From contig NZ_NEFF01000001.1 of assembly GCF_002252045.1 (NCBI RefSeq), forward strand, positions 310,001 through 374,000: a stretch of 64,000 nucleotides of DNA, read 5' to 3'. Every line of letters starts with the position of its first letter. Position 1 is the first letter of the stretch. The notes beneath the pieces are model-generated. The model was not told the origin of the DNA and did not search any database. It worked only from the letters and a program-made list of their open reading frames with translations. Both the position numbers and the translations under genes were made by a program. Origin of the DNA: Ignatzschineria sp. F8392 (GTDB taxonomy: Bacteria; Pseudomonadota; Gammaproteobacteria; Cardiobacteriales; Wohlfahrtiimonadaceae). Positions 18,711 through 27,160 of this stretch are shown here, in pieces.

Positions 18711-18790
18711 AGCATTGAAGCATTGAAGTATTGAAGTATTGAAGTATTGAAGTACTGAAGCACGAAAGTATGAAAGTGTGAAAGTATGAA
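18711..18790. repeat. 8 bp tandem array (10 copies) inside the mdc operon
   Basis: Ten octamers run without interruption from 18711: AGCATTGA x2, AGTATTGA x3, AGTACTGA, AGCACGAA, AGTATGAA, AGTGTGAA, AGTATGAA. The 5' half is nearly uniform and the 3' half has diverged. It lies in the 240 bp spacer between mdcA and mdcB, 58 bp past the mdcA stop and 102 bp before mdcB. No ORF passes through it. Confidence 0.88.
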
Positions 18791-18892
18791 AAAGAGCATA
18801 AAAATCATGGAAGGAATAGAGAAAGAAATAGAGAAAGCAGTATGGAAATCGACCAGTATGAAAAGTAGTGTAGATAATAGAGTGAAGCGTAG

Positions 18893-19759
18893 ATGAAATG
18901 GATAGAGGTTACTAGATCGTTGAAGGAAAACTCGCTAGCTCACCATCTGGCTATGCAGGCGGTCTCAGCCCTTATCTTTGAGGTCTCCTTAAGTCCGAAG
19001 CCAGGATTGGTGGATCGCTGGAGTTCAAATGCACATGATGATATGGATTGGCAGCTTTTAGTGTTGTCTGCAGAGAGTCTCTATCCCACTTTTTATCAGA
19101 TTGCTCACCGTGCTTTCAATGCCTCTATTGGACAAGCTTTGAGGGAAGATATCGCCGAGATCGGTCGCCAAGGAGAAGAGGTGATGTTAGCGGTTACCCA
19201 AGGGGTCAATACTCATCGCGGGGCGATCTGGATCTTAGGGCTCTTCATTGCAGTCTTAGCGAGTCATCGCTGTACGCTCACCTTTGTTGAATTATTGGAA
19301 GAGGTTGCTCTACTAGCTTCCTTTCCTGATGAGCGTTATCGAAGCAAAGTGTTAACAAATGGAGTTATCGCGAAGCAGAGATACGGAATTCGGGGAGCCT
19401 TAGAGGAGGCGCAAGCAGGATTCCCCTCACTTAGTAGTGTGATAGCGATGCCGACGCGATGGCGCAATGAGCAGAGAAGCGAGCTCTACTGGCTAGAGCG
19501 ACTTTTACAATTGATTTCAGTTGTTGAAGATAGTTGTATCGTCTCTCGTAGTGATCTTGCGACCTTACACAATGTTCAAAATCGGGCAATTAAGATTTTA
19601 ACCTTGGGGCTCGATCAGCCCGCTGGTCTCTCTTCTTATGCTGATTTTTGTCACTATTGTTGTGATTATTCTCTCTCTCCGGGTGGAAGTGCGGATCTAT
19701 TAGCTGCAATTATATTTTTAGAAAAATTAGGAGTTATTGATGGAACAGTTGCGTTTTAA
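18893..19759 (+). CDS. mdcB: Triphosphoribosyl-dephospho-CoA synthase
   Basis: CitG-like enzyme that joins ATP and dephospho-CoA to form 2'-(5''-triphosphoribosyl)-3'-dephospho-CoA, the precursor of the malonate decarboxylase prosthetic group. The 288 residues contain the family motifs EVSLSPKPGLVDRWSSNAHDDMD (about residues 30-52), GVNTHRGAIWILG (about 98-110) and SPGGSADLLAA near the C-terminus. It overlaps the 5' end of mdcC by 20 nt. The start lies 102 bp downstream of the octamer array, with only a modest GAAGCG ribosome-binding site. Confidence 0.95.
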   Translation: MKWIEVTRSLKENSLAHHLAMQAVSALIFEVSLSPKPGLVDRWSSNAHDDMDWQLLVLSAESLYPTFYQIAHRAFNASIGQALREDIAEIGRQGEEVMLAVTQGVNTHRGAIWILGLFIAVLASHRCTLTFVELLEEVALLASFPDERYRSKVLTNGVIAKQRYGIRGALEEAQAGFPSLSSVIAMPTRWRNEQRSELYWLERLLQLISVVEDSCIVSRSDLATLHNVQNRAIKILTLGLDQPAGLSSYADFCHYCCDYSLSPGGSADLLAAIIFLEKLGVIDGTVAF

Positions 19760-20042
19760 ATATAAGGGGCATGAGCTTATTGAGCGACGAGCCCATATCG
19801 GTGTTGTCGGTTCTGGTGATCTTGAGGTGATTTTTGAGCCGATTAAAGGGGAGTATGCTGAAATTTCTGTAATTACGGGAAGTGATGGTTTTGAAACGGT
19901 ATGGGATAAGGTCTTAACACGTTTCTTTACCCGATACCCGCTCTTAGCCAAAGTGACTATTCACGATTTTGGAGCTACGCCTGGCGTTGTGGGTCTTCGA
20001 TTGGCACAAGCATTAGAGGAGCTGAAGAAAGATGAGAAATAG
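19740..20042 (+). CDS. mdcC: Malonate decarboxylase acyl carrier protein (delta subunit)
   Basis: Small acyl carrier protein of 100 residues that bears the phosphoribosyl-dephospho-CoA arm and shuttles acetyl and malonyl groups between MdcA, MdcH and MdcD-E. Its serine in VVGSGDLEV falls at position 25, the same position reported for the modified serine in Klebsiella MdcC. The start at ATG 19740 has AGGAG 6 nt upstream; a TTG one codon earlier is unlikely. It overlaps mdcB by 20 nt and mdcDE by 11 nt, indicating tight coupling. Confidence 0.95.
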   Translation: MEQLRFKYKGHELIERRAHIGVVGSGDLEVIFEPIKGEYAEISVITGSDGFETVWDKVLTRFFTRYPLLAKVTIHDFGATPGVVGLRLAQALEELKKDEK

Positions 20043-21714
20043 TTTTGTTGAATTAAATGGTAGAGAGCGAGCAATTGCACTCTTAGATGCGGGAAGTGCA
20101 ACAGAATTTTTAGATCCCTATGATGGGATAATGAGCCCCTATTTATTGCCTCAGGGGATTGTTCCTCAAAGTGATGATGGCGTGATCTTAATGCGAGGAC
20201 AATTACAGGGAAGGGAAGCGCTAGTGATCTCTTTAGAGGGGCACTTTCAAGGCGGTGGAATAGGCGAAGTTGGGGGAGCGAAGATCTCTGCTGCATTGGA
20301 GAAGGTCCTGAACGAGAATCGAGCAGGTAAAAAGATTTATCCGATCTTAATCTTAGATACCGGTGGCGTTCGTCTTCAGGAGGCAAACTATGGGCTTCTT
20401 TCGATCTCTGAGATTCAAAATATGATCGTCGCTCTTCGCGAATATGTTTCTGTGATTGGGCTTGTACCGGGGTTAGTGGGTTCTTTTGGGGGGATGTCGA
20501 TCACTTCAGCGCTCACATCTTATCTAATCGCGACAAATCGAGCGCGTGTCGGGCTTAATGGGCCGGAGGTTATTGAGCAGGAAGCGGGCGTTCGTGAGTT
20601 TGATTCGAGCGATCAAGCGCTTATTTGGGATACCATTGGTGTTAATCAGAAGGCGAAGACAGGATTGGTTGATGAAGTTGTTACCGATGATGTAGCGACC
20701 ATTATTGCCACGATTGAAAAGGTGATCGAGAATCCTCCGACAGAGTATCGCTCTCGTCAATTAGATCGTTTCTTAAAGATTTTGGAAGAGGTCGATTTCT
20801 CGCACCCCTTGACGCCAGAGGCATATGCAAAACAGTATCAGAAATCGATTCAGGAGATCAAAACCTATCGATTTCCATTAGTTACAGAAGGCGCTAGTGC
20901 AGAGAGCGATAGTCGAGGTTACCATTGGTTTTCACAATTAACAGGAATTAAAAATCCCCATTCTGAAATCCCTTCTGTTTTGGCAGCAGATGTTGTTCAG
21001 AATGGGCAGATGCGTCGATATTTAGCGATTGTTCCTAATCGTGAGAATCGATTCTATCGTGTGCGTAATGGTGAGGTAGGATTGCAGGAGGGTTTTGTGC
21101 TTGCAAAACAGATCTGGGAGGTGATTGAGGCGGATCGAGAATCAGAAAATAAGCGTCCGATCATTATGGTGATAGATGTGCCGAGTCAAGCTTATGGTTA
21201 TAAAGAGGAGCTAATTGGAATTCATCTCGCATTAGCCGCAAGTGTTGATGCTTATGCAACAGCAAGACAGCTAGGACATCCGGTGATTGGAGTGATTGTT
21301 GGAAATGCTATTTCAGGCGCTTTTTTAGCACATGGTTTACAATCGAATCGTTTGATTGCACTTGATGATCCAAAGATTAATGTTCAGGCGATGTCGAAGG
21401 CATCAGCCGCGAGGGTCACAATGCGGACCATCGAGGAGATTGATGCTGCTGCCGCAAAAGTGCCGGCAATTGCCTATGATATTGAGAGTTTCCAGAAGCT
21501 TGGGGCGCTCTATCAACTTCTTGAGGTCTCCCATGCTGATCAACCGACAGAGGTAGATGTTGCCCTTTTATTGAAGGCAATAACAGAGTCAATCGCAAGT
21601 TTATCACCAGATGAGCGGGATTTGAGCTTCCGCTATAAAAATAGAGAGGCAACCTCATTTGGACGGGTGGAAACTAATCGCGTTAGAGCACGACTAGAGG
21701 AAGTATGGCGATAA
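20032..21714 (+). CDS. mdcDE: Fused malonate decarboxylase beta-gamma subunit
   Basis: Single 560-residue protein joining what are separate subunits in Klebsiella and Pseudomonas. Residues about 1-285 match MdcD (beta), the malonyl-S-ACP decarboxylase carboxyltransferase domain, with LPQGIVPQSDDGVILMRG, GGGIGEVGGAKI, LDTGGVRLQEANYGL and LVGSFGGMSITSAL. Residues about 295-560 match MdcE (gamma), with DVPSQAYGYKEELIGIHLAL, GNAISGAFLAHGLQSNRLIALDD and KVPAIAYDIESFQKLG. The linker (about 280-295) shows no stop or frameshift, so the fusion looks genuine. It overlaps mdcC by 11 nt and mdcG by 10 nt. The product decarboxylates the thioester to regenerate acetyl-S-ACP and CO2. Confidence 0.95.
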   Translation: MRNSFVELNGRERAIALLDAGSATEFLDPYDGIMSPYLLPQGIVPQSDDGVILMRGQLQGREALVISLEGHFQGGGIGEVGGAKISAALEKVLNENRAGKKIYPILILDTGGVRLQEANYGLLSISEIQNMIVALREYVSVIGLVPGLVGSFGGMSITSALTSYLIATNRARVGLNGPEVIEQEAGVREFDSSDQALIWDTIGVNQKAKTGLVDEVVTDDVATIIATIEKVIENPPTEYRSRQLDRFLKILEEVDFSHPLTPEAYAKQYQKSIQEIKTYRFPLVTEGASAESDSRGYHWFSQLTGIKNPHSEIPSVLAADVVQNGQMRRYLAIVPNRENRFYRVRNGEVGLQEGFVLAKQIWEVIEADRESENKRPIIMVIDVPSQAYGYKEELIGIHLALAASVDAYATARQLGHPVIGVIVGNAISGAFLAHGLQSNRLIALDDPKINVQAMSKASAARVTMRTIEEIDAAAAKVPAIAYDIESFQKLGALYQLLEVSHADQPTEVDVALLLKAITESIASLSPDERDLSFRYKNREATSFGRVETNRVRARLEEVWR

Positions 21715-22349
21715 GTATGGCAATAATTAAACCACATGATATTGTTGAGATTAAGAAGGGCGTATCGATTGATACGCTCTTTTTTCCCGAGTGGGCGATT
21801 AAGCGGTGGGAGGAGACGCCTTACCATGTTGTACGACGGGGCATAGTAGCTCAAGGTGAGATTGCCATCGGAATAAGGGGGGAGACACGGGGAGAGCGAC
21901 ATGGTACAACTATTTTAGAGCAGTGGGTTCGGTCAATCATTACTCCTGAAAGTTTGGCGCAAGAAGCAGTTTGGCAAAATTGGGCTCGCCATAATCAGTT
22001 TCCAGAGATTCTCTCTTCATTGATGACATTAAGCACACTCTTCTCTTCAATCAGATGGGGCGTGGGGGGGAGTTTGGGGTATGAGTTAGCTACGGGATTA
22101 CCGACGCTTTCTGAAAAGAGTGATATCGATATTATTCTCTATCCTGAAGCTCCTTTTTCCATAAAGGTTGCTCGCGAATGGTTATGGGCTATTAAATCTC
22201 TGCCGCAGCGTGTCGATATTCAAGTGGAAGGATCACAGGGGGCGTTTCATCTTGAGGAGTATGCGCGAGCGAGAGATGCTACGGCAACTGTTTTAATCAA
22301 AAGCGCTACGGGGTATCGTTTAAGTACTAATGTTTGGGCAAACGTTTGA
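21705..22349 (+). CDS. mdcG: Phosphoribosyl-dephospho-CoA transferase (holo-MdcC synthase)
   Basis: Transfers the triphosphoribosyl-dephospho-CoA made by MdcB onto Ser25 of MdcC, releasing pyrophosphate. The 214 residues carry a nucleotidyltransferase core: GGSLGYELATG (residues 121-131) followed by SDIDIIL (139-145) with Asp140 and Asp142 as the probable metal ligands. It starts inside the last codons of mdcDE (10 nt overlap). An ATG four codons later is possible. It is the last enzyme gene of the cluster; no MdcF or MadLM-type carrier follows. Confidence 0.93.
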   Translation: MAISMAIIKPHDIVEIKKGVSIDTLFFPEWAIKRWEETPYHVVRRGIVAQGEIAIGIRGETRGERHGTTILEQWVRSIITPESLAQEAVWQNWARHNQFPEILSSLMTLSTLFSSIRWGVGGSLGYELATGLPTLSEKSDIDIILYPEAPFSIKVAREWLWAIKSLPQRVDIQVEGSQGAFHLEEYARARDATATVLIKSATGYRLSTNVWANV

Positions 22350-22713
22350 TGAAGAGATTGTGAAATAGGTTTTAAAAGAGCAGGTAATATCACCGTTGAA
22401 ATGAGAGGCAGCTGAGATAAGAGCGGATATCGCAACTGATATCGAAGCTAATAATTGCATTAGTGTTGTAGTTAGTATGGTAAGTAATATGGTAAGTAGT
22501 GCTCAATTCTTGATGATTGTTGATGGATTTTGAATGAATTATTAGATGGAGATTGTTGCAGTAATTTTTAGAGTCGCTACTATATTTCGTTATCTTTTAA
22601 TGGATCGATCAGGTTGACTATGCTTTTCAGATGCCAGCGAGATGAAAGATGCGATTCCCCGATCTATTTCATAACTTTTAATCTACTTATAACAGAGATG
22701 GTAACGATATTTT
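22350..22713. other. Intergenic region between mdcG and the GntR regulator
   Basis: This 364 bp AT-rich gap contains two 12 bp copies of GTAATATGGTAA-like sequence near 22472-22497 and a doubled GATATCG word near 22426-22444. No terminator with a clear T run after mdcG and no ORF were seen. It presumably contains the regulator's promoter. Confidence 0.5.
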
Positions 22714-23403
22714 ATGGAGCTAAAGCGCGCGCAGACACTGCCGAATACAATTAAAGAGGTCATTATTCAAGATATCATTAGAGGGGAGATTCAACCTCGC
22801 GATAAGATCCTTGAAGAGAAGTATGCGAAGAAAACAGGAGCAAGTCGAGCCTCTGTACGCGAAGCAATATTTATCTTGGTGAGTGAAGGAATCGCTACAA
22901 AAATTGAGAATAAGGGGACCTTTCTCAATAGCTTTACACTTGAAGAGCACATTGATCTCTATCATCTACGTTTTTTCTTGGAGAATCAGGCGTTAAGTAA
23001 GGTCTGTAAAATTGAGGATCTCTCCCCACTGATAGAGCATCTAGAGGAGCTTTCACTGCAGATGCGCGTTAACATGCAGGCGATTATGGATAAGGGGGGA
23101 TCGCGCGAAGAGATGGCGCATATTGGGTTGCTCAACTATCAATTCCATTATGCATTAGTTCAATTCTCCGGCAGTCGTGTCCTTATTGAGCGCTATCCTT
23201 CATTTTTTGTGAGTTTAGCCTTTATACAAAATGAGCTCTATCTCCATCAGCGAGCAGAAGTTTATAAACCATTAATAGAACATGATGCTCTGATTGATGC
23301 TTTACGGAATCGTGATTTTGATCAATTCTCAACAATTTTGGCAGAGCATCATCAAGATGTATTGCGTCTGTTAGAGAGAGGCGCCGAGAAGGTCTTTCTT
23401 TAA
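22714..23403 (+). CDS. GntR-family (FCD subfamily) transcriptional regulator, MdcY-like by position
   Basis: DNA-binding regulator of 229 residues. The N-terminal winged helix-turn-helix (about 1-72) contains EEKYAKKTGASRASVREAI and the wing GIATKIENKGTFL. The C-terminal all-helical FCD ligand domain (about 80-220) carries HxxH-type histidines (NYQFHYALVQFSGSRVL; LIEHDALIDAL; LAEHHQDVL) that bind metal or a carboxylate in this family. Its position directly after the mdc genes suggests it senses malonate or malonyl-CoA and controls the cluster, as the GntR protein MdcY does in Acinetobacter. This is inference from context; the target site was not found. The start codon has only a weak upstream purine tract. 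Confidence 0.88.
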   Translation: MELKRAQTLPNTIKEVIIQDIIRGEIQPRDKILEEKYAKKTGASRASVREAIFILVSEGIATKIENKGTFLNSFTLEEHIDLYHLRFFLENQALSKVCKIEDLSPLIEHLEELSLQMRVNMQAIMDKGGSREEMAHIGLLNYQFHYALVQFSGSRVLIERYPSFFVSLAFIQNELYLHQRAEVYKPLIEHDALIDALRNRDFDQFSTILAEHHQDVLRLLERGAEKVFL

Positions 23404-23495
23404 AATGATTAGAGAGGCAGCTTACATAGCTAAGTAGTGATATATAGCCATAGAAGAGAAAGCCGAAGAGAAAGTTGAAGAGAAGAGAGAAAAGG

Positions 23496-23523
23496 GGGAG
23501 ATTGCGAATCGGCATCTCCCCCT
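23496..23523. terminator. Hairpin between convergent regulator gene and cysE
   Basis: Arms GGGGAGAT (23496-23503) and ATCTCCCC (23515-23522) with an 11 nt loop, extended by a G-T pair. It lies about 93 bp past each convergent stop. On the minus strand it is followed by TTTTCTC, on the plus strand by TTATGATTTTC, so it may act in both directions. Confidence 0.65.
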
Positions 23524-23616
23524 TATGATTTTCTTAACATGTAACATCGAATGTTTTGTATCTGATGCCTAATCGATATCTAGCTCAATTGCTTTCTAGT
23601 TTTTGTTATCACGCTT

Positions 23617-24474
23617 TTATTGATTAAGTGGCTGATCTTCTCTTTTATCATCTTGCTTAGTATGAGAGTTTTTCTCTTTTTTATCACTCTGATCTTCTTG
23701 AGAGGCATCTTCTTCCTCTTTCTCTTGGTGGATATGAAGACCATCATCATCAAAAGAACAATCTTGGATCGTTGGCCATTCTACATTGAGCTTAATATTT
23801 TGTGCTTTAAGTTCCGTTTGCATTTGGCAGAGTGCTTTATCAAGCTTCTCAATATGGTTGAGGAGAAGGTTGATAGCATTTGCTTCAGGATCTTCAATAT
23901 CATGACTCATCCCATAAGCATTAAAGAGCTTATTAGCGATCTCTTTCTTAAGATTTGGACGATCCGGTTTGGAAAGGCGAGCAGGGATGCCGACAGCTGT
24001 TGTATTATCGGGGACAGCTTTAATAACGACGGAGTTAGCACCGACGCTTGCATTATTTCCTAATGTAATAGGACCTAATATCTTTGCCCCCGCTCCTATC
24101 ACAACATTATTACCTAAGGTTGGATGGCGCTTCCCTTTTTCAAGGCTTGTTCCGCCAAGAGTGACACCATGATAGAGCGTACAATCATCCCCAATTTCTG
24201 CCGTCTCACCAATGACAACCCCCATTCCATGATCGATAAAGAGGCGGTCACCAATTTTTGCCCCAGGATGGATCTCAATACCGGTTAAGAAGCGATTCCA
24301 TGTGGAGATCCAGCGGGCTACTGTTTTAAAACGTCTACGCCAGAGGGCATGTGCAATCCGATGAATCCAGACAGCCCAAAGACCGGGGTAGGCGAGGAGA
24401 ATCTCTAGAGAGGTTCTCGCTGCCGGATCAAATTTTTTAATATTGTTAATATCATCTTTTACTCTTTTTATCAT
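23617..24474 (-). CDS. cysE: Serine O-acetyltransferase with charged C-terminal tail
   Basis: Makes O-acetylserine from serine and acetyl-CoA, the entry to cysteine synthesis. The 285 residues contain the N-terminal helical region, then the left-handed beta-helix of hexapeptide repeats ([41 protein letters not shown]) with the active-site histidines. After the acetyltransferase core, from about residue 200, there is a helix and then a 45-residue highly charged tail ([32 protein letters not shown]). In the typical enzyme the C-terminal residues bind CysK (ending in Ile); this protein ends in PLNQ, so that interaction may be absent. It sits 6 bp after trmJ, a common arrangement. Confidence 0.93.
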   Translation of the reverse strand: MIKRVKDDINNIKKFDPAARTSLEILLAYPGLWAVWIHRIAHALWRRRFKTVARWISTWNRFLTGIEIHPGAKIGDRLFIDHGMGVVIGETAEIGDDCTLYHGVTLGGTSLEKGKRHPTLGNNVVIGAGAKILGPITLGNNASVGANSVVIKAVPDNTTAVGIPARLSKPDRPNLKKEIANKLFNAYGMSHDIEDPEANAINLLLNHIEKLDKALCQMQTELKAQNIKLNVEWPTIQDCSFDDDGLHIHQEKEEEDASQEDQSDKKEKNSHTKQDDKREDQPLNQ

Positions 24475-24480
24475 AAATCT

Positions 24481-25290
24481 CTACTCCTCTTTTTCAGCTT
24501 CTTCGTCTGTTTTGGGATCTACTTTGGGGTCTACTTTTTTCGTTTGTTTCTCTAAAGCATTTAGGGTTCCACGTAAGATATTGATCTCTTCTTGCGTTAA
24601 AGCCGCCTTTTTATAGAGTTTTCGTACCTTGCGCATGAGATGCTTAGGATTGTTGGGGTCAAGAAAGTCACTTTCGATCATCACTCGTTCTAGGTGGGAG
24701 AAGAGCCCTTCTAATGCTTCGTGAGTTGCAGGAAGCTCACCGGCATAGTGCGGGGCTTTAATGATCGCTTTTGCTTTCTCTTGTGAGAGTAGTCGGCGCA
24801 AATCATAAGCAATAATCTGGATTGCTTGAGAGATGTTGAGAGAGTTGTAATTATTTTCTGTCGGGATATAGAAGAGTTTATCGCAGATATCGACCTCTTC
24901 ATTAGTTAATCCCGTTCTCTCTGTACCAAAGAGGATTGCAATCTTTGCATCAGGTATTTGTGAGAGAATTGAGCGGATCTCTTCAATACCCTCTTCAATA
25001 GGGAGCTCTGGCTTACCGATATGGCGACTTCTAGCGCTAGTGCCGAAGATATATTGACAATCGGCAACCGCCTCAGAGAGTGTCTCAGTGACAATGGCAT
25101 TTTCTAAGACATCAAGAGCACCACTTGCTAGGGCAGTGGCCTCTTTACTTGGGAATTTATGAGGATTCACTAACGTTAAGTTATATAATCCCATCACCCG
25201 CATCGCTCGTGCTGCCGCGCCGATATTTCCGGGATGTGTCGTATTAACCATAACAATTTTAATAGCTTGCAGTGGGGATTCATTGTGCAT
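24481..25290 (-). CDS. trmJ: tRNA (Cm32/Um32) methyltransferase
   Basis: SPOUT-fold methyltransferase that 2'-O-methylates position 32 of several tRNAs using S-adenosylmethionine. The 269 residues show the N-terminal motif NTTHPGNIGAAARAMRVMGL (about 16-35), the middle motif LFGTERTGLTNEEVD (about 129-143) and the knot motif YNSLNISQAIQIIAYDLRR. The C-terminal tail (KKVDPKVDPKTDEEAEKEE) is charged; KVDP is doubled by a 12 bp tandem repeat (24511-24534). Upstream of cysE and probably co-transcribed. Confidence 0.95.
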   Translation of the reverse strand: MHNESPLQAIKIVMVNTTHPGNIGAAARAMRVMGLYNLTLVNPHKFPSKEATALASGALDVLENAIVTETLSEAVADCQYIFGTSARSRHIGKPELPIEEGIEEIRSILSQIPDAKIAILFGTERTGLTNEEVDICDKLFYIPTENNYNSLNISQAIQIIAYDLRRLLSQEKAKAIIKAPHYAGELPATHEALEGLFSHLERVMIESDFLDPNNPKHLMRKVRKLYKKAALTQEEINILRGTLNALEKQTKKVDPKVDPKTDEEAEKEE

Positions 25291-25709
25291 GAGTTGGCTC
25301 GCTTTTATGCTTTTAATGATATATTGACGCCCTAAGTAGGGAGTGGGGATCTAATCGCTGTTAAAATAGAGCGGAAACTCTCTTTATTCCCCTTCATTAT
25401 TCCCCTTCAAGTTGCTCATTATATTTATTGGTTAAAAAGCATCAGTAAAGTATGCATCAGTAAAATAGAAAAGCAGAAGAGGGGATCTTTGAAGGAGGTA
25501 TTCGCTCTATTAAAATTATTTATTTTATTTATCCTACACTCTCTGATTTTAATGAAGAGAGCTAGAATGATCTAAGATCAATCTTCAATTCGGATCATGA
25601 CCTCGAATCATGAACTCGATTAAACGCCGATTTCAAACGCCGATTGAATTTCGAACTCATTTTAATATGGGTTAGGATTATAGCAACTATTAACATAAGA
25701 GAGGACAAG
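25291..25709. other. Divergent intergenic region between trmJ and ubiK
   Basis: This 419 bp gap should hold both promoters. Two tandem 13 bp duplications are visible: ATCATGAMCTCGA x2 (25594-25619) and AAACGCCGATTKM x2 (25622-25647). An upstream extension of the ubiK frame (from 25644) lacks a ribosome-binding site and is considered non-coding. Confidence 0.55.
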
Positions 25710-26036
25710 ATGCCTAAAAACTTTATACAAGATATCGCCGGACGCCTTCATGATGCGCTCCCTGATGGGGTAAAAAATGCCGGTGGCGAAGTGGAGAAAT
25801 TAGTCAAAGAGGGGGTTGATTCAGCCTTGAGTAATTTTAAATTTGTTCGCTATGAAGAGTTTGAGATTCAAGAGAAGGTTCTATTGAAGACAAGAGAGAA
25901 AGTGGAGTTGTTGACGCAGCGCGTGGCAGAGCTAGAAGCGAAACTTGATCAGCTTTTGTTAGATAAAGAACAGGCTGAAAGTGATGATGCTTCCATCTTA
26001 TTAGCGGACTCTTCAGGGGAGTTGCCAGAAGATTAA
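25710..26036 (+). CDS. ubiK: Ubiquinone biosynthesis accessory factor UbiK (BMFP/YqiC family)
   Basis: Small 108-residue protein that in E. coli binds UbiJ and supports ubiquinone assembly in aerobic growth. It shows the family pattern: an N-terminal amphipathic stretch (MPKNFIQDIAGRLHDALP), a helical GGEVEKLVKEGVDSALSNF, the RYEEFEIQEKVLLKTREKVE core and a long coiled coil (RVAELEAKLDQLL). The acidic tail is longer than usual. ATG 25710 was chosen because GAGAGGACAAG precedes it; an in-frame start 66 nt upstream does not fit the family. Confidence 0.88.
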   Translation: MPKNFIQDIAGRLHDALPDGVKNAGGEVEKLVKEGVDSALSNFKFVRYEEFEIQEKVLLKTREKVELLTQRVAELEAKLDQLLLDKEQAESDDASILLADSSGELPED

Positions 26037-26288
26037 TTGGAAATCGATAAGGGGAAATAAGCGATCTCTCCATTGTGATAAATGGAGGTGGGAAAAGGGT
26101 TAAACGCGGGATGAAAGAGCGATCAATAGCTCATTGGTAAAAAATAAAGTAGAGATTAAAAGCAGATTGAGCGAAGGAAGATAAAGCAGGATTTAGAAGC
26201 TGTGGTGCTATTCAATCGATGCTAAATGAAGTACTATATTCACAAATTTTGTTGAGTCTCAAATCTAATATAAAGGAAGTGTATAGTT

Positions 26289-27020
26289 ATGAGTCAAGCC
26301 CCTAAATATAAGCGCATTTTATTGAAGCTCAGTGGCGAGGCATTAATGGGTGACGCCGATTATGGTATCGATCCGGTTACTATCGGACGTATTGCCGATG
26401 AGATCAAGGCATTAAACCGTATTGGTGTTGAGGTCGGAGTTGTAATCGGTGGTGGGAATATCTTTCGTGGGGCAGGATTAGCAGAAGCGGGGATGGATCG
26501 TGTTGCTGGTGACCATATGGGGATGTTGGCAACTGTGATGAACTCATTAGCGCTTCAAGATGCACTGGAATCTCGGGATGTTTACGTTCGTGTGATGAGC
26601 GCTATTCGTATCAATGAAGTGTGTGAAGATTATCTTCGTCGCCGTGCTGTCCGTCACCTTGAGAAAAAGAGAGTGACTATATTTGCCGCAGGTACCGGTA
26701 ATCCGTTCTTTACAACAGACTCTGCCGCAGCACTTCGTGCGATTGAGATCAATGCTGAAATTATGTTGAAAGCGACAAAAGTAGATGGCGTCTATACCGC
26801 AGATCCGATGAAAGATCCTACCGCAACACGATATGACCATATTACTTTTACCGATGCACTCACTCAAAATTTAGGTGTTATGGATGCCACAGCCCTCGTG
26901 ATGTGCCGTGAAAATAATCTCCCCATTAAGGTCTTTAATATCTTTAATGAAGGCGATCTAATGCGTATTGTAAAGGGTGAGCCGGTAGGAACTTTAGTAT
27001 CAGAGACCGCTCCTGAATAG
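26289..27020 (+). CDS. pyrH: UMP kinase
   Basis: Hexameric bacterial UMP kinase of the amino-acid kinase fold, converting UMP to UDP, allosterically activated by GTP. The 243 residues contain KLSGEALMG (13-21), [10 protein letters not shown] (56-65), [12 protein letters not shown] and the nucleotide loop [13 protein letters not shown]. It leads the pyrH-frr-uppS-cdsA-dxr-rseP-bamA order, but rpsB and tsf, which usually precede it, are absent; ubiK lies upstream instead. A hairpin terminator follows, so frr may have its own promoter or be reached by read-through. Confidence 0.98.
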   Translation: MSQAPKYKRILLKLSGEALMGDADYGIDPVTIGRIADEIKALNRIGVEVGVVIGGGNIFRGAGLAEAGMDRVAGDHMGMLATVMNSLALQDALESRDVYVRVMSAIRINEVCEDYLRRRAVRHLEKKRVTIFAAGTGNPFFTTDSAAALRAIEINAEIMLKATKVDGVYTADPMKDPTATRYDHITFTDALTQNLGVMDATALVMCRENNLPIKVFNIFNEGDLMRIVKGEPVGTLVSETAPE

Positions 27021-27074
27021 GAGTATGGTAAAATTATTCTAGTTTTTTAATAATCTTAAATAGTTTTAAAGTGT

Positions 27075-27116
27075 GAGATGCTACTGGCTCAGTAGCCCGT
27101 AGGCATCTCCTTTTTT
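27075..27116 (+). terminator. Rho-independent terminator between pyrH and frr
   Basis: The outer stem GAGATGC/GCATCTC (27075-27081 with 27103-27109) encloses an inner CTACTG/CAGTAG hairpin, and TTTTTT follows at 27111-27116. It lies 55 bp past pyrH. Confidence 0.75.
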
Positions 27117-27160
27117 AGAAAAATTGAACAACAGTTGAATAAAAATTGGAGAAAATTTAA

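Noticed and set aside
18711-18790. Possible CRISPR array in the mdc operon
   Set aside because: Units are only 8 bp with no spacers, and no cas genes are near.
25644-25709. Upstream extension of UbiK by 22 residues
   Set aside because: It lies across a 13 bp duplication and lacks a ribosome-binding site, whereas ATG 25710 has GAGAGGA and matches the family start.
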